A DNA stretch of 64,000 nucleotides from Pedobacter puniceum. GTDB taxonomy: Bacteria > Bacteroidota > Bacteroidia > Sphingobacteriales > Sphingobacteriaceae. Within the stretch, counting starts at the first letter, position 1, and the number at the start of each line of letters is the position of its first letter. Position numbers and translations under genes: made by a program. The stretch spans positions 310,001 to 374,000 of the forward strand of contig NZ_WKJI01000003.1 in NCBI RefSeq assembly GCF_009674685.1, read 5' to 3'. Shown here piece by piece: positions 27,762 through 37,000 of the stretch. The notes below the pieces were generated by a model that made no database searches, had not been told where the DNA came from, and was given only the letters and a program-made list of their open reading frames with translations.

Positions 27762-29408
27762 ATGCAGTTTGAAATGTTAAAAGAAAAATCATCAATAATC
27801 AAAGTTATTGGTGTTGGTGGTGGCGGTGGTAACGCTGTTAACCATATGTACAGGCAAGGAATTACTGGTGTAGACTTCATCATATGTAATACCGATGCTC
27901 AGGCTTTAGAACTCAGTCCTATCCCCAATAAAGTACAATTAGGTGCAAGTTTAACAGAAGGAATGGGGGCAGGCTCTATTCCAGAAGTTGGAAAAAACTC
28001 GGCTATAGAAAATATAGACGATGTTAAAGAAATGCTTGGTGCTAATACCCGTATGCTTTTTATTACTGCCGGAATGGGCGGTGGTACTGGTACAGGTGCT
28101 AGTCCTATCATCGCTAAAGCAGCTAAAGAACTAGACATTTTAACTGTTGCTATTGTAACTACACCTTTTTCCTTTGAAGGTAAACGTAGAAGAATGCAAG
28201 CAGAAGAAGGACTAGAAGAATTAAAAAAATATGTTGATTCTTACTTAGTAATTTCTAATGATAGATTGCGTGAGATATTTGGTAACCTAACATTAGGCTC
28301 TGCATTTGGCCAGGCTGATGATATTTTAACAACCGCAGCAAAAGGTATAGCAGAAATTATTACGGTACCGGGTTATATAAACGTCGACTTTAAAGATGTG
28401 CGTACTGTAATGAAAGATAGCGGTGTAGCTATCATGGGAAGTTATGCAGCAGAAGGCGAAAACAGAGCTTTGAAAGCTGTTGAAGGCGCTTTATTATCAC
28501 CACTATTGAAAGATAATGAAATAGAAGGTGCAAGATACATTCTATTAAATATCAGTTCTGGTGATAAAGAGGTTACCATGGATGAAGTAAGTATTATTAC
28601 AGACTTTATTCAAGATCAAGCTGGTTTATCTGCGGATTTAATTTGGGGTAATTGTAATGATGCTTCTTTGGGCGATAAAATTTCTGTAACCATAATTGCT
28701 ACAGGTTTCCAAACTAGAGAAGAAAGAGTACAAACGCAGCAAAGCGCTCCAAAAAAGCAGTTTTTAACAACTGATACCCCTTTAATTAGACCTGTTAATG
28801 AATTTGTACAGGCTAAACCTCAGGTAGAAACGCCACAAGTTACTCAAGAGGCGGCTAAGCCAAAAGAAAGTATTTTACCTCAAGCAGATTTGTTTGGTGG
28901 TATGTTTGCACAACCAGAGCAAACTCCGGTAAATAAAGATGCTGATACCATTAGACATCAATTGATTGAGGAAGAACCAGAACAACTTGAGTCGCAAGAA
29001 CAGGAAAATACTTTTGAATTTAACCTAAAAGTGGAAGAGCCTAGCTTCACTTTCTCTACACCTCAAATCAATAAAGTAGAGGAAACTTATAAAGAAGAGG
29101 AGCCTATTCAAGCAATACCAGAACCTGTACAACAGGTAGATGAATATAAAACAGATGACTCTATAGAAGAACAGTTGAGAAAATCTAAGGAGCGTATTTT
29201 AAGATTAAAAGACTTAAGTATGAAACTGAGATCAACAAGTGGTTTACAAGAGTTGGAAAATGAGCCAGCTTATAAAAGAAAGCAAATGCAACTTAAAGAT
29301 GTGCCACATTCTTCTGAGTCTCAGGTATCAAGATTTACTTTAAGTAATGAAGATGGTCAAACAGAAATAAGACCAAACAATTCATTCCTTCATGATAATG
29401 TAGATTAA
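27762..29408 (+). CDS. ftsZ: Cell division GTPase FtsZ
   Basis: FtsZ polymerises into the Z-ring. The GTPase core shows VGVGGGGGNAVNHM near 17-30, NTDAQAL near 43, the tubulin G-box GGGTGTGASP near 106-115, EGKRRRMQAEEGL near 140 and the synergy loop NVDFKDVRTVM near 207-217. The core ends near 315. The protein is long (548 residues) because a Gln/Glu/Pro-rich linker runs to about 470, followed by a helical charged segment (EEQLRKSKERILRLKDLS) and a tail ending in FLHDNVD. The usual conserved C-terminal FtsA-binding peptide is not obvious to me. It is the last gene of the cluster and is followed by a terminator. Confidence 0.97.
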   Translation: MQFEMLKEKSSIIKVIGVGGGGGNAVNHMYRQGITGVDFIICNTDAQALELSPIPNKVQLGASLTEGMGAGSIPEVGKNSAIENIDDVKEMLGANTRMLFITAGMGGGTGTGASPIIAKAAKELDILTVAIVTTPFSFEGKRRRMQAEEGLEELKKYVDSYLVISNDRLREIFGNLTLGSAFGQADDILTTAAKGIAEIITVPGYINVDFKDVRTVMKDSGVAIMGSYAAEGENRALKAVEGALLSPLLKDNEIEGARYILLNISSGDKEVTMDEVSIITDFIQDQAGLSADLIWGNCNDASLGDKISVTIIATGFQTREERVQTQQSAPKKQFLTTDTPLIRPVNEFVQAKPQVETPQVTQEAAKPKESILPQADLFGGMFAQPEQTPVNKDADTIRHQLIEEEPEQLESQEQENTFEFNLKVEEPSFTFSTPQINKVEETYKEEEPIQAIPEPVQQVDEYKTDDSIEEQLRKSKERILRLKDLSMKLRSTSGLQELENEPAYKRKQMQLKDVPHSSESQVSRFTLSNEDGQTEIRPNNSFLHDNVD

Positions 29409-29427
29409 CCTTTGCATTAACCAACTT

Positions 29428-29457
29428 AAAGCCATTCTGTAACAGGGATGGCTTTTT
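29428..29457 (+). terminator. Terminator of the dcw cluster after ftsZ
   Basis: AAAGCCAT (29428-29435) pairs with ATGGCTTT (29448-29455), followed by T residues, 20 bases after the ftsZ stop. Confidence 0.75.
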
Positions 29458-29495
29458 AATTTTAATGCCATATTTCATTCATTGCGCTAATAGGT

Positions 29496-29525
29496 TTTGT
29501 TTATCAATGAATTAAAGTAAATTTG
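29496..29525 (+). promoter_or_regulatory. Promoter of the alpha-oxoamine synthase gene
   Basis: TTTG (29496-29499), an 18-base spacer and TAAATTTG (29518-29525) fit the Bacteroidota consensus. The predicted start near 29532 lies downstream of the first in-frame TTG (29523), which rules that codon out as the translation start. Confidence 0.65.
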
Positions 29526-29567
29526 CAACAAATTAATATTTTAATAACACACAAAAAATACATCACA

Positions 29568-30809
29568 TTGGATATTTTTGATAAGATAGCTAAGAATATG
29601 GGGCCACTTGGTCAACACCAAAAATGGTCTCATGGTTACTTTTCTTTTCCGAAATTGGAGGGAGAGATTGCACCTCATATGAAATTTAGAGGCAAGGAAC
29701 ATTTAGTTTGGAGCTTAAACAATTATTTAGGTTTAGCTAACCATCCTGAAGTAAGAGAAGCTGATGCAAAAGCTGCTGCTGATTATGGTATGGCCTATCC
29801 TATGGGGGCTAGAATGATGTCTGGTAACTCTAATAACCACGAGGAATTAGAAAAGCAATTAGCAGAGTTTACTGGTTTTCAAGATGCATTCTTGTTAAAC
29901 TATGGCTATCAAGGTATGGTATCTATTATCGATACCCTTGTAGATAGAAATGATGTTATTGTTTATGATGCAGAGTCTCACGCTTGTATCATAGATGGTG
30001 TTCGTTTGCATATGGGTAAGCGCTTCGTATATCAACATAATGATATGGATAGCTTGCGTAAGCAACTAGAAAGAGCTTCAAAACTTACAGAGCAATCTGG
30101 AGGTGGTATTTTAGTAATTACCGAGGGTGTATTTGGGATGTCTGGTGCACAAGGTAAAATAAGTGAAGTAGTAGCTCTTAAATCAGAATTTAATTTCCGT
30201 TTGTTAATTGATGATGCTCATGGTTTTGGTACTATGGGTAAAACTGGTGCTGGTACACATGAACATCAAAATTGTATAGAAGGTGTAGATGTTTATTTTG
30301 GAACATTTGCCAAGTCTATGGCAGGTATTGGTGCTTTTGTAGCTTCTACAGAAGAAATTACCAATTACTTACGCTACAACATGCGTTCTCAGACCTTTGC
30401 TAAATCTTTACCTATGCCAATGGTAATGGGCTTATTAAAGCGTTTAGAGCTATTAAAAAGCAAACCAGAATTAAAAGATAAACTTTGGACTATTGCTACC
30501 GCTTTACAAAAAGGTTTAAAAGAAAGAGGTTTTGATATTGGTAATACAGATTCTGTGGTAACGCCTGTATTCTTGAAAGGTGAACTATCAGATGCTACCG
30601 CTATTACTATGGATTTAAGAGAAAATTATGGTATTTTCTGCTCTATTGTAGTATATCCGGTTATCCCTAAAGGTTTAATTATGCTACGATTGATACCAAC
30701 AGCTATGCATACTTTAGAAGACGTTGAACGTACTTTAAGCGCATTCAGCGAGGTTGGAGATAAGCTTAATAAAGGCCTGTACAAAGAAAAAAAGGCTGTT
30801 GAAGCTTAA
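29568..30809 (+). CDS. Alpha-oxoamine synthase family PLP enzyme (serine palmitoyltransferase / cysteate acyltransferase-like)
   Basis: This fold-type I PLP enzyme joins an amino acid and an acyl-CoA with loss of CO2, like BioF, Kbl, serine palmitoyltransferase and cysteate acyltransferase. Motifs are SLNNYLGLANHPEV, GARMMSGNSNNHEELE, the PLP-stacking DAESHACIIDGVR, LLIDDAHGFGTMGKTGAGT and the Schiff-base Lys in FGTFAKSMAGIGAF (Lys249 from this start). Bacteroidota use such enzymes for sphingolipids or sulfonolipids, but this protein differs clearly from the characterised Sphingobacterium serine palmitoyltransferase, so the substrate is unknown. I chose the TTG at 29568 (giving MDIFDKIAKNMG) because the upstream TTG lies in the promoter. 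ATG 29598 is an alternative. Confidence 0.8.
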   Translation: MDIFDKIAKNMGPLGQHQKWSHGYFSFPKLEGEIAPHMKFRGKEHLVWSLNNYLGLANHPEVREADAKAAADYGMAYPMGARMMSGNSNNHEELEKQLAEFTGFQDAFLLNYGYQGMVSIIDTLVDRNDVIVYDAESHACIIDGVRLHMGKRFVYQHNDMDSLRKQLERASKLTEQSGGGILVITEGVFGMSGAQGKISEVVALKSEFNFRLLIDDAHGFGTMGKTGAGTHEHQNCIEGVDVYFGTFAKSMAGIGAFVASTEEITNYLRYNMRSQTFAKSLPMPMVMGLLKRLELLKSKPELKDKLWTIATALQKGLKERGFDIGNTDSVVTPVFLKGELSDATAITMDLRENYGIFCSIVVYPVIPKGLIMLRLIPTAMHTLEDVERTLSAFSEVGDKLNKGLYKEKKAVEA

Positions 30810-30827
30810 AAAATATCAAAAATGTAT

Positions 30828-30862
30828 AAATGCCTCTACAATAAACGTAGAGGCATTTTTGT
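30828..30862 (+). terminator. Terminator after the alpha-oxoamine synthase gene
   Basis: AAATGCCTCTAC pairs perfectly with GTAGAGGCATTT around a seven-base loop, followed by TTGTTT. Confidence 0.88.
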
Positions 30863-31074
30863 TTAATTACTTTTGCGTATCTTGTTGTTTGTGAGGGTTT
30901 TATAAAAAAAATGTTTTTAGTGAATTGTTAAAACCTTAGTATTTGTGGAAAAAAAACCATTTTAAGGGGCATAATTAGCTCGTATAATATTTTTTTTTAC
31001 AAAAAAACATTATACATTAGCTATAAGTAAACAATATTACTAACCATCATAAATAAAAAAAGGAGTATTTTAAA

Positions 31075-31260
31075 ATGAAACAATTCGAAGAAGTAAAAAG
31101 ATTAGTAGCAGAGCTAGAAGCTGATGCAGACAAATTTTACAACAAAGGTAACAGCGCTGCTGGTACAAGAGTAAGAAAAGGAATGCAAGACTTAAAAAAC
31201 TTAGCTCAAGCTATTCGTTTAGAAGTTCAAGAAACTAAAAATAAAGCTGCTGGTAAATAA
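31075..31260 (+). CDS. Hc1-like histone H1 family small DNA-binding protein
   Basis: This 61-residue Lys-rich helical protein matches the Hc1/histone H1-like family common in Bacteroidota, with FEEVKRLVAELEADADKFYNKG, the conserved AAGTRVRKGMQDLKNLAQ and a basic tail ending in NKAAGK. It probably compacts the nucleoid or acts as an abundant DNA-binding protein. An unusually good Shine-Dalgarno (AAAAGGAG ending at 31064) precedes the ATG by 10 bases, and the gene has its own perfect terminator, both signs of high expression. Confidence 0.88.
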   Translation: MKQFEEVKRLVAELEADADKFYNKGNSAAGTRVRKGMQDLKNLAQAIRLEVQETKNKAAGK

Positions 31261-31280
31261 TTAACCAAAACTTTATTCAT

Positions 31281-31317
31281 AAAACCCAAAGACATATGTT
31301 TTTGGGTTTTTTTGTTT
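31281..31317 (+). terminator. Terminator of the histone-like gene
   Basis: AAAACCCAAA and TTTGGGTTTT form a perfect 10-bp stem with a 10-base loop, followed by a T-run. Confidence 0.9.
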
Positions 31318-31363
31318 AGCAATTTTTTAAAATTACATCTGTTTATAATTACACCAACTGTTT

Positions 31364-31894
31364 ATGAGAAAAGTTAATTTATACATTGCTATGAGTTTAG
31401 ATGGGTACATCGCTACAGCAGACGATAATATTGATTTTCTAACTATGGTAGAGTCTGCCGGAGAAGATTATGGACATAAAGCTTTTATGGATACTGTAGA
31501 TACGGTAGTATGGGGAAGAAAAACATATGATAAGGTTTTAACTTTTGGTGATAACCTCTTGTATCCAGATAAAAAAATATATGTGATGTCTAGACAGCGA
31601 AAAGGCGATAAACAAAATATTAGGTACCGAGATGATGTTGTGTCTTTAATACATGAATTAAAGCAGCAAGAAGGGAAAGATATTTACTGTGATGGAGGAG
31701 CAGAGATTGTAGATGAATTATTGAAACACCAATTGATTGATAGAATTATTGTTTCTATCATACCGCATTTATTAGGAAGTGGTAAAAGTCTGTTTAAAAA
31801 TGGTAGGCTAGAACAAAAGTTGAAATTTAAAAAAAGTGAAACCTACCCAACTGGTTTAGTGCAACTTTGGTATGATGTAAAACAAGGAGTATAA
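31364..31894 (+). CDS. Dihydrofolate reductase-like (RibD C-terminal domain) protein
   Basis: This 176-residue protein has the RibD-C/DHFR fold. It begins KVNLYIAMSLDGYIATADDNIDFL, then shows VVWGRKTYDKVLTF near 48, IYVMSR near 72, the dinucleotide-binding IYCDGGAEIVDELLKHQLIDRIIVSIIPHLLGSGKSLF near 105-145 and a C-terminal GLVQLWY. It resembles B. subtilis YyaP/YwjB and probably reduces an unknown substrate with NADPH. It is not the canonical folate enzyme. It stands alone. Confidence 0.85.
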   Translation: MRKVNLYIAMSLDGYIATADDNIDFLTMVESAGEDYGHKAFMDTVDTVVWGRKTYDKVLTFGDNLLYPDKKIYVMSRQRKGDKQNIRYRDDVVSLIHELKQQEGKDIYCDGGAEIVDELLKHQLIDRIIVSIIPHLLGSGKSLFKNGRLEQKLKFKKSETYPTGLVQLWYDVKQGV

Positions 31895-32031
31895 TTTACA
31901 TACTTCTTCTTTTCAATTTTAAATTATCATTAAATTTAAGTCCTTTATTTAATTATTGAGGATTTACAACTTAGGATAGTCTTTATTATCTTATTTATTC
32001 CTTATTTAGCGAGAATATTTCTATTAATTAT

Positions 32032-32637
32032 ATGTCTCATATTGTTGAAGCTTCTGGTGATGATGAGCGTGAGCTAGTTAAAGATTTGGTTAAGGGAGAC
32101 CAAAATGCTTTCAATTTGCTTTACCAGAAGTATAGTAGTCTTATTTATCAAAAAATATTTTTGATGACTAAATATGAACATATTGCGGATGAATTACTTC
32201 AGGATATATTTCTTAAAATTTGGTCAAACAGGGCCAACATCAACCCCGATAAATCTTTTAAAGCTTGGCTTTATACCATTGCCCAAAATGTGGTTTATGA
32301 TTATTATCGCAAACTTGCAAACGATAAATAAATGCAGGATTACTTTATAGAAAGCTTTGCGAACCTTTATTCAGAGACGGAAGATTACCTCCTTAATAAA
32401 GAACGCAATGCTATCTTGAATGCAGCTTTAGAAACGCTTAGTCCTAAAAGAAGAGAAATTTTTAAGCTTTGTAAATTTGAGGACAAGAGCTATAAAGAAG
32501 TTGCAGATATCTTACAGATAAGCCCATCTACTGTAAGTAATCAATTGGTGGCGGCAACAAAAAGCATTAAAGAGTATATTTTTTTGCATTCTCAAGAGTT
32601 TTTGATGATTTGCATTGGTTTATATCTCGAAAAATAA
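32032..32637 (+). pseudogene. FecI-type ECF sigma factor interrupted by an in-frame TAA
   Basis: One continuous frame encodes a full ECF sigma factor except for a TAA at 32329-32331. The first part (32032-32331, 99 residues) holds sigma region 2: LLYQKYSSLIYQKIF, ADELLQDIFLKIWSN and FKAWLYTIAQNVVYDYYRK. Directly after the stop, ATG at 32332 opens 101 residues with sigma region 4: LETLSPKRREIFKLCKFEDKSYKEVADILQISPSTVSNQL and the family's usual C-terminal IFLHSQEF. Both halves look undamaged, and 200 residues in total is the normal length. This is a recent nonsense mutation (AAA to TAA would fit), a sequencing error, or a working two-piece sigma with translation restarting at TAAATG. FecR and SusC/D follow. 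Confidence 0.75.
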
Positions 32638-32834
32638 TTCTTTCTATCAGTTTTGTTAAGTTACAAATAGATTTTTAGCCCATTATGGAGTTAAATTCTG
32701 TGTTTTATATGGCTGATTATTTCTTTTAGAAGCTATTTCTTTCCTGAAATCAATTTTTTTTAAAAAAATATGCAATAGCAATAGTGTGTTTTTTCTTTTC
32801 GAGCGTATTTAAGAATATATCATGTTAAGATAGT

Positions 32835-33977
32835 ATGAAATTTAAAGCACTTTACCGTAAATTCTTATCTAATACCATCACCAAGCTAGAGCTTGAAAAA
32901 CTGATGGAGCACTTTAAAAATGAAAGTGAAGCATCTCTTAAGCATGAGATAAAAGAGGTTTTTTTATCGGATCAAGAGCAAACTAAACCTAAAGAACAAC
33001 AACATTTAGAGCGTCTACGTTTACAAATCATCCGTAAAATAGAACAAGAGCAAGCTATTGTTGTAGAAAGTAAGCGTTTTGTTATTCCTACTTATTTAAG
33101 AGTTGCTGCGGTTTTAGTTTTGGTAGGCTTAGCCGCTTATCTATTTTATCCTAAAACTCAAAACATAAATCCTATTGAGCCTGGGAAAAATATAGCCTTA
33201 TTAGAAATAAATGGTAAAAAAATTCCTCTGAATGATAAGCGTGAAAGTGAAATTTACAGACAGGAAGGTATTTCTATCATCCATCATAAAAATGGTTCTA
33301 TCACATATCATATTAATGAAGGTGCAGATAGTACAGAGATAGTTGCTTTACAAACCATTAAAACCCCAAGAGGCGGTCAATATAAAGTTACGCTGAGCGA
33401 TGGAACGAAGGTGATGTTAAACTCAGAATCTAGATTATATTTTCCTGCGGGTTTTAGAGGCAATACTAGAAGTATAAAGTTAGATGGTGAAGCTTATTTT
33501 GAAGTTGCGCATCAACCTAAAAGACCTTTTATAGTAGATATTAATGGTATGCAGGTGAAAGTTTTGGGTACCAAGTTTAATGTGAGTAATTATCCGGAAG
33601 ATAAAGGAATAAAAACTACGCTATTAGAGGGGAGCGTTGCTATAAACTACCCGGGTAACATCAAAACCAATCTTTTAAAACCCAATCAGCAAGCTTTATT
33701 TAATAAGGGTGGTTTAACTATCTCTGATGTGAATACAGAAGAATCTGCCGCCTGGACAAATAATTTATTCTTATTTAACAATGTACCGTTTGAAGTAGTG
33801 ATGCAAAAACTTTCCAGATGGTATAACATAGAAGTAGACTATAATAGTTTACCAGAAAGAAATCTATACGTGAAAATTAATAGAAATGTAGAAATGCAGA
33901 AAGTTTTAGAAATGATATCACTTACTACCGATGTGAAATTCAAGCTTGAAGGGAGGAAACTTAGCATAGAACAATGA
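32835..33977 (+). CDS. FecR-family anti-sigma factor
   Basis: This 380-residue protein has a cytoplasmic N-terminal part (1-85) that should hold the sigma factor, one membrane helix (about 87-105), then a periplasmic FecR domain starting near TPRGGQYKVTLSDGTKVMLNSESRLYFPAGF (about 178-208) and a DUF4974 domain at the C-terminus (FNNVPFEVVMQKLSRWYNIEVDYN). In the FecI/FecR scheme it receives a signal from the STN domain of the outer-membrane receptor and frees the sigma factor. It follows the split sigma gene by 197 bp and precedes the STN-bearing SusC gene by 29 bp. Confidence 0.93.
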   Translation: MKFKALYRKFLSNTITKLELEKLMEHFKNESEASLKHEIKEVFLSDQEQTKPKEQQHLERLRLQIIRKIEQEQAIVVESKRFVIPTYLRVAAVLVLVGLAAYLFYPKTQNINPIEPGKNIALLEINGKKIPLNDKRESEIYRQEGISIIHHKNGSITYHINEGADSTEIVALQTIKTPRGGQYKVTLSDGTKVMLNSESRLYFPAGFRGNTRSIKLDGEAYFEVAHQPKRPFIVDINGMQVKVLGTKFNVSNYPEDKGIKTTLLEGSVAINYPGNIKTNLLKPNQQALFNKGGLTISDVNTEESAAWTNNLFLFNNVPFEVVMQKLSRWYNIEVDYNSLPERNLYVKINRNVEMQKVLEMISLTTDVKFKLEGRKLSIEQ

Positions 33978-34006
33978 AGAATTAAAATTTAACCAAAACG
34001 TATGAT

Positions 34007-37000
34007 ATGAAACAAACCCACAAAACCTATTCACTTACTACTAAACTATGTTTGCAGTTCTTACTAGTGCCGCTATTCTTAGTTTTAGTAACTTTAAAAT
34101 CAAACGCTCAAACTTATAGTTTCGAGTTTAAAAACACTCCATTTAAAACGGTTATAGCTGAAATCACATCAAAAACCAATTATCAATTTGTTTTTGACGC
34201 AAGCTATTTACAGCAAGCAAAACCAGTGACTATAACAGTAAACAGTGCTAGTATAAATCAAATATTAGATGCTGTTTTTCAAAATCAGACATTTAGTTAC
34301 ACACTATCAGAAAATACTATTGTAATAGTTCCTAAAAAAGCATCAACTAAAGAAAGTTTTACCGCTAAAGGATTGGTAATAGATGAAAATAAGCAACCTA
34401 TACCAGGTGTAGTAGTTAAAAATAAGAGCAGCAATAATTTTGTTCTTACTGATGCTAATGGAAATTTTTCTATTAATCTTTCAGAAAATCCATCTGTTTT
34501 GGTATTTAGCTATTTAGGATATGCTACGGAAGAGCGTTCTGTAGCAAAAAATCCGGCTTATGTTTCTTTACAAATGCAGGTTAATGCAGAAGAATTAAGC
34601 GCTGTTGTAGTAAATGGTTATCAAACCATTAGCAGAGAGCGTTCTACAGCTGCGGCTACTATTTTAACCGAGAAAAAGTTAAATGAAAACATCAACGTAG
34701 ATTTACTAAGCGCTATAGAGGGTAGGGTAGCAGGTTTAGTTTATAATAAAAACCCAAATGGGTTAGGTGCCGACCAACCAGAACTAAGAGGGAGAGGTAC
34801 TTATTCTATTGAGCAAGGAAATACAAATCCGCTTATTGTGGTTGATGGTTTACCTACAGAGTTGACACTTGACCAAATTAACCCTTATGATGTTGAATCT
34901 GTAACAGTACTAAAAGATGGGGCGGCAGCTTCTATTTATGGTGCTCGTTCTGCTAATGGGGTTATTGTGGTAACTACTAAAAAAGCCCAAGGAGCTACAA
35001 AAATTTCTGTAAACTCAGATTTCTTTATCAATACCAAACCAGATTTAGACTTGCTAGGCTTAGCATCTACAGCGCAGGTGATAGACTATGAAACTCGTCT
35101 TTACAATCAAGAAAGGTCTAGGTTTGCTACTACAGAAGCGATGTTCCAATCTTATGGTACAGTAGCTAACGGAAGTATTAGGTATTACTCTCCTTTATAT
35201 CAATTATATAGAGATAGAGATGCTGGTTTATTTAGTCAGGCTGCGGTAGACCAAACCTTAAGCAATTGGGCTAAAAATGACTATATGCAAGAGTATAGAG
35301 ATCAAGTTTGGCAAAACGAGTTTAGACAACGTTATAATATTTCTTTAAGCACTGGAAATACAAAGAGTAATACTTTCGTATCTTTTAATTACGATAAAGG
35401 TAAAGAACGTGTTATAGGTAATAATAACGAGAACTATAACCTATATTTTAAAAACAGTTTTAAACCTAAAAAGTGGTTAGATATTACGGTTGGTTTAAAT
35501 GGTCAATATCAATTGGCTGATGATACAGATGGTTCTTACAATAACATATTTCTACAGAACCGTTACGAGCGTATTATTGGCGAAAATGGGAATAGAGAAC
35601 AGGCAGACTATGTGAATTTTGGTGATAGCTTTGCAGGAGCTACCCCTATAAATGGTGCTGTTGCAAGAATTTTAAATGCAACCCCTGCTTTTAAATCTAC
35701 ACGTTTTAATGTTTTAGATGCTTTAGATGAAGGCGTAACCAATAGTAAAAGAATTGGATTAAGAGCTTTTACCAATTTGCAATTTAATATCACCAAAGCT
35801 ATCAGTTACAGCACTCAATTTCAATACGAGTTAAATGAAACAAGACGAGAGACTTATTTAGATGTTAACTCTTATAAAGTACGTAGCGCTGCAAATGCGT
35901 TAACTAATTTTGCTAGCAATACTTATACTTATGGTTTGCCTGTTGGCGGAAGGTTTGAGCAGTTAAATAGAGCATCAAATGCTTATACTTTTAGAAATCA
36001 ATTAAATTTAGATAAAAGTTTTGATGAAGGTACCCACGCTATTTATGCTATAGCAGGTTTTGAGATGCGACAAACTTTTACACCAAGATCTGTTCAAGAT
36101 ATCCGTTATGGATATGACCCTGTTACGCTTTCTTCAATCATCATCAATGAAAATGAATTAAGTATAACAGGTTTACCAAGTTATATTTATGGGGGTAGAA
36201 AAACTTTAAGTGTTGCGCCAAGAACTCAAGAAGAATCTAAAAATAGATATGTTTCTTTCTATACCAATGCTGGCTATACTTTCAAAAATAAGTATAACCT
36301 TACAGGTAGTTTTCGTATAGACCAAACCAACCTTTATGGGGTAGAGTTTAACGATAGAAGCAGACCTTTATGGTCGGTTGGGTTAGGCTGGAATGCCAGC
36401 AATGAAGATTTCCTAAGCAATATCAGTTGGTTAGAAATGCTTAAAGTAAGAGGTAGTTATGGTATAAATGGTAGAACTGATAGAAGTACTAGCAGATATG
36501 CAACTTTTAGATTAAGGAACGATCAGTTATTCCCATCATTACAGTTCTTAGATTTAACCAATTTAGCCAATCCTATGTTAAGATGGGAGAAAACAGCTAC
36601 TACCAACCTAGGTGTTGATTTTGCTTTATTCAAAAATCGTTTATTTGGTAATATAGATTTGTATAATAGATATAGCTCAGACTTGATTGTGAGTACAGAG
36701 TTAGACCCAACTGTTGGTACTACTAGTATTATTTTAAATAATGGTGCGTTAAGAAATAAAGGGATTGAGATTACTTTAGGTGGCGAATGGTTAAGAACTA
36801 AAGATTGGAAATTAAGCTCTACTTTGGTATATGCTTATAATAAAAATACGATAGAAGATGTAAATAAAGCCATACCTACTCCTTTTTCTTATATCCAATC
36901 ACCAAATTCTAACTTTTTTGAGAATGATGCTTTTAGTAGTCTTTACGGTTTCCGTTATGGGGGTATAGTTAATGGTTATCCTTATGTCCTAGATGAAAAT

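Noticed and set aside
29523-29567. N-terminal extension of the alpha-oxoamine synthase from TTG 29523
   Set aside because: The TTG lies inside the -7 promoter box, upstream of the predicted transcript start.
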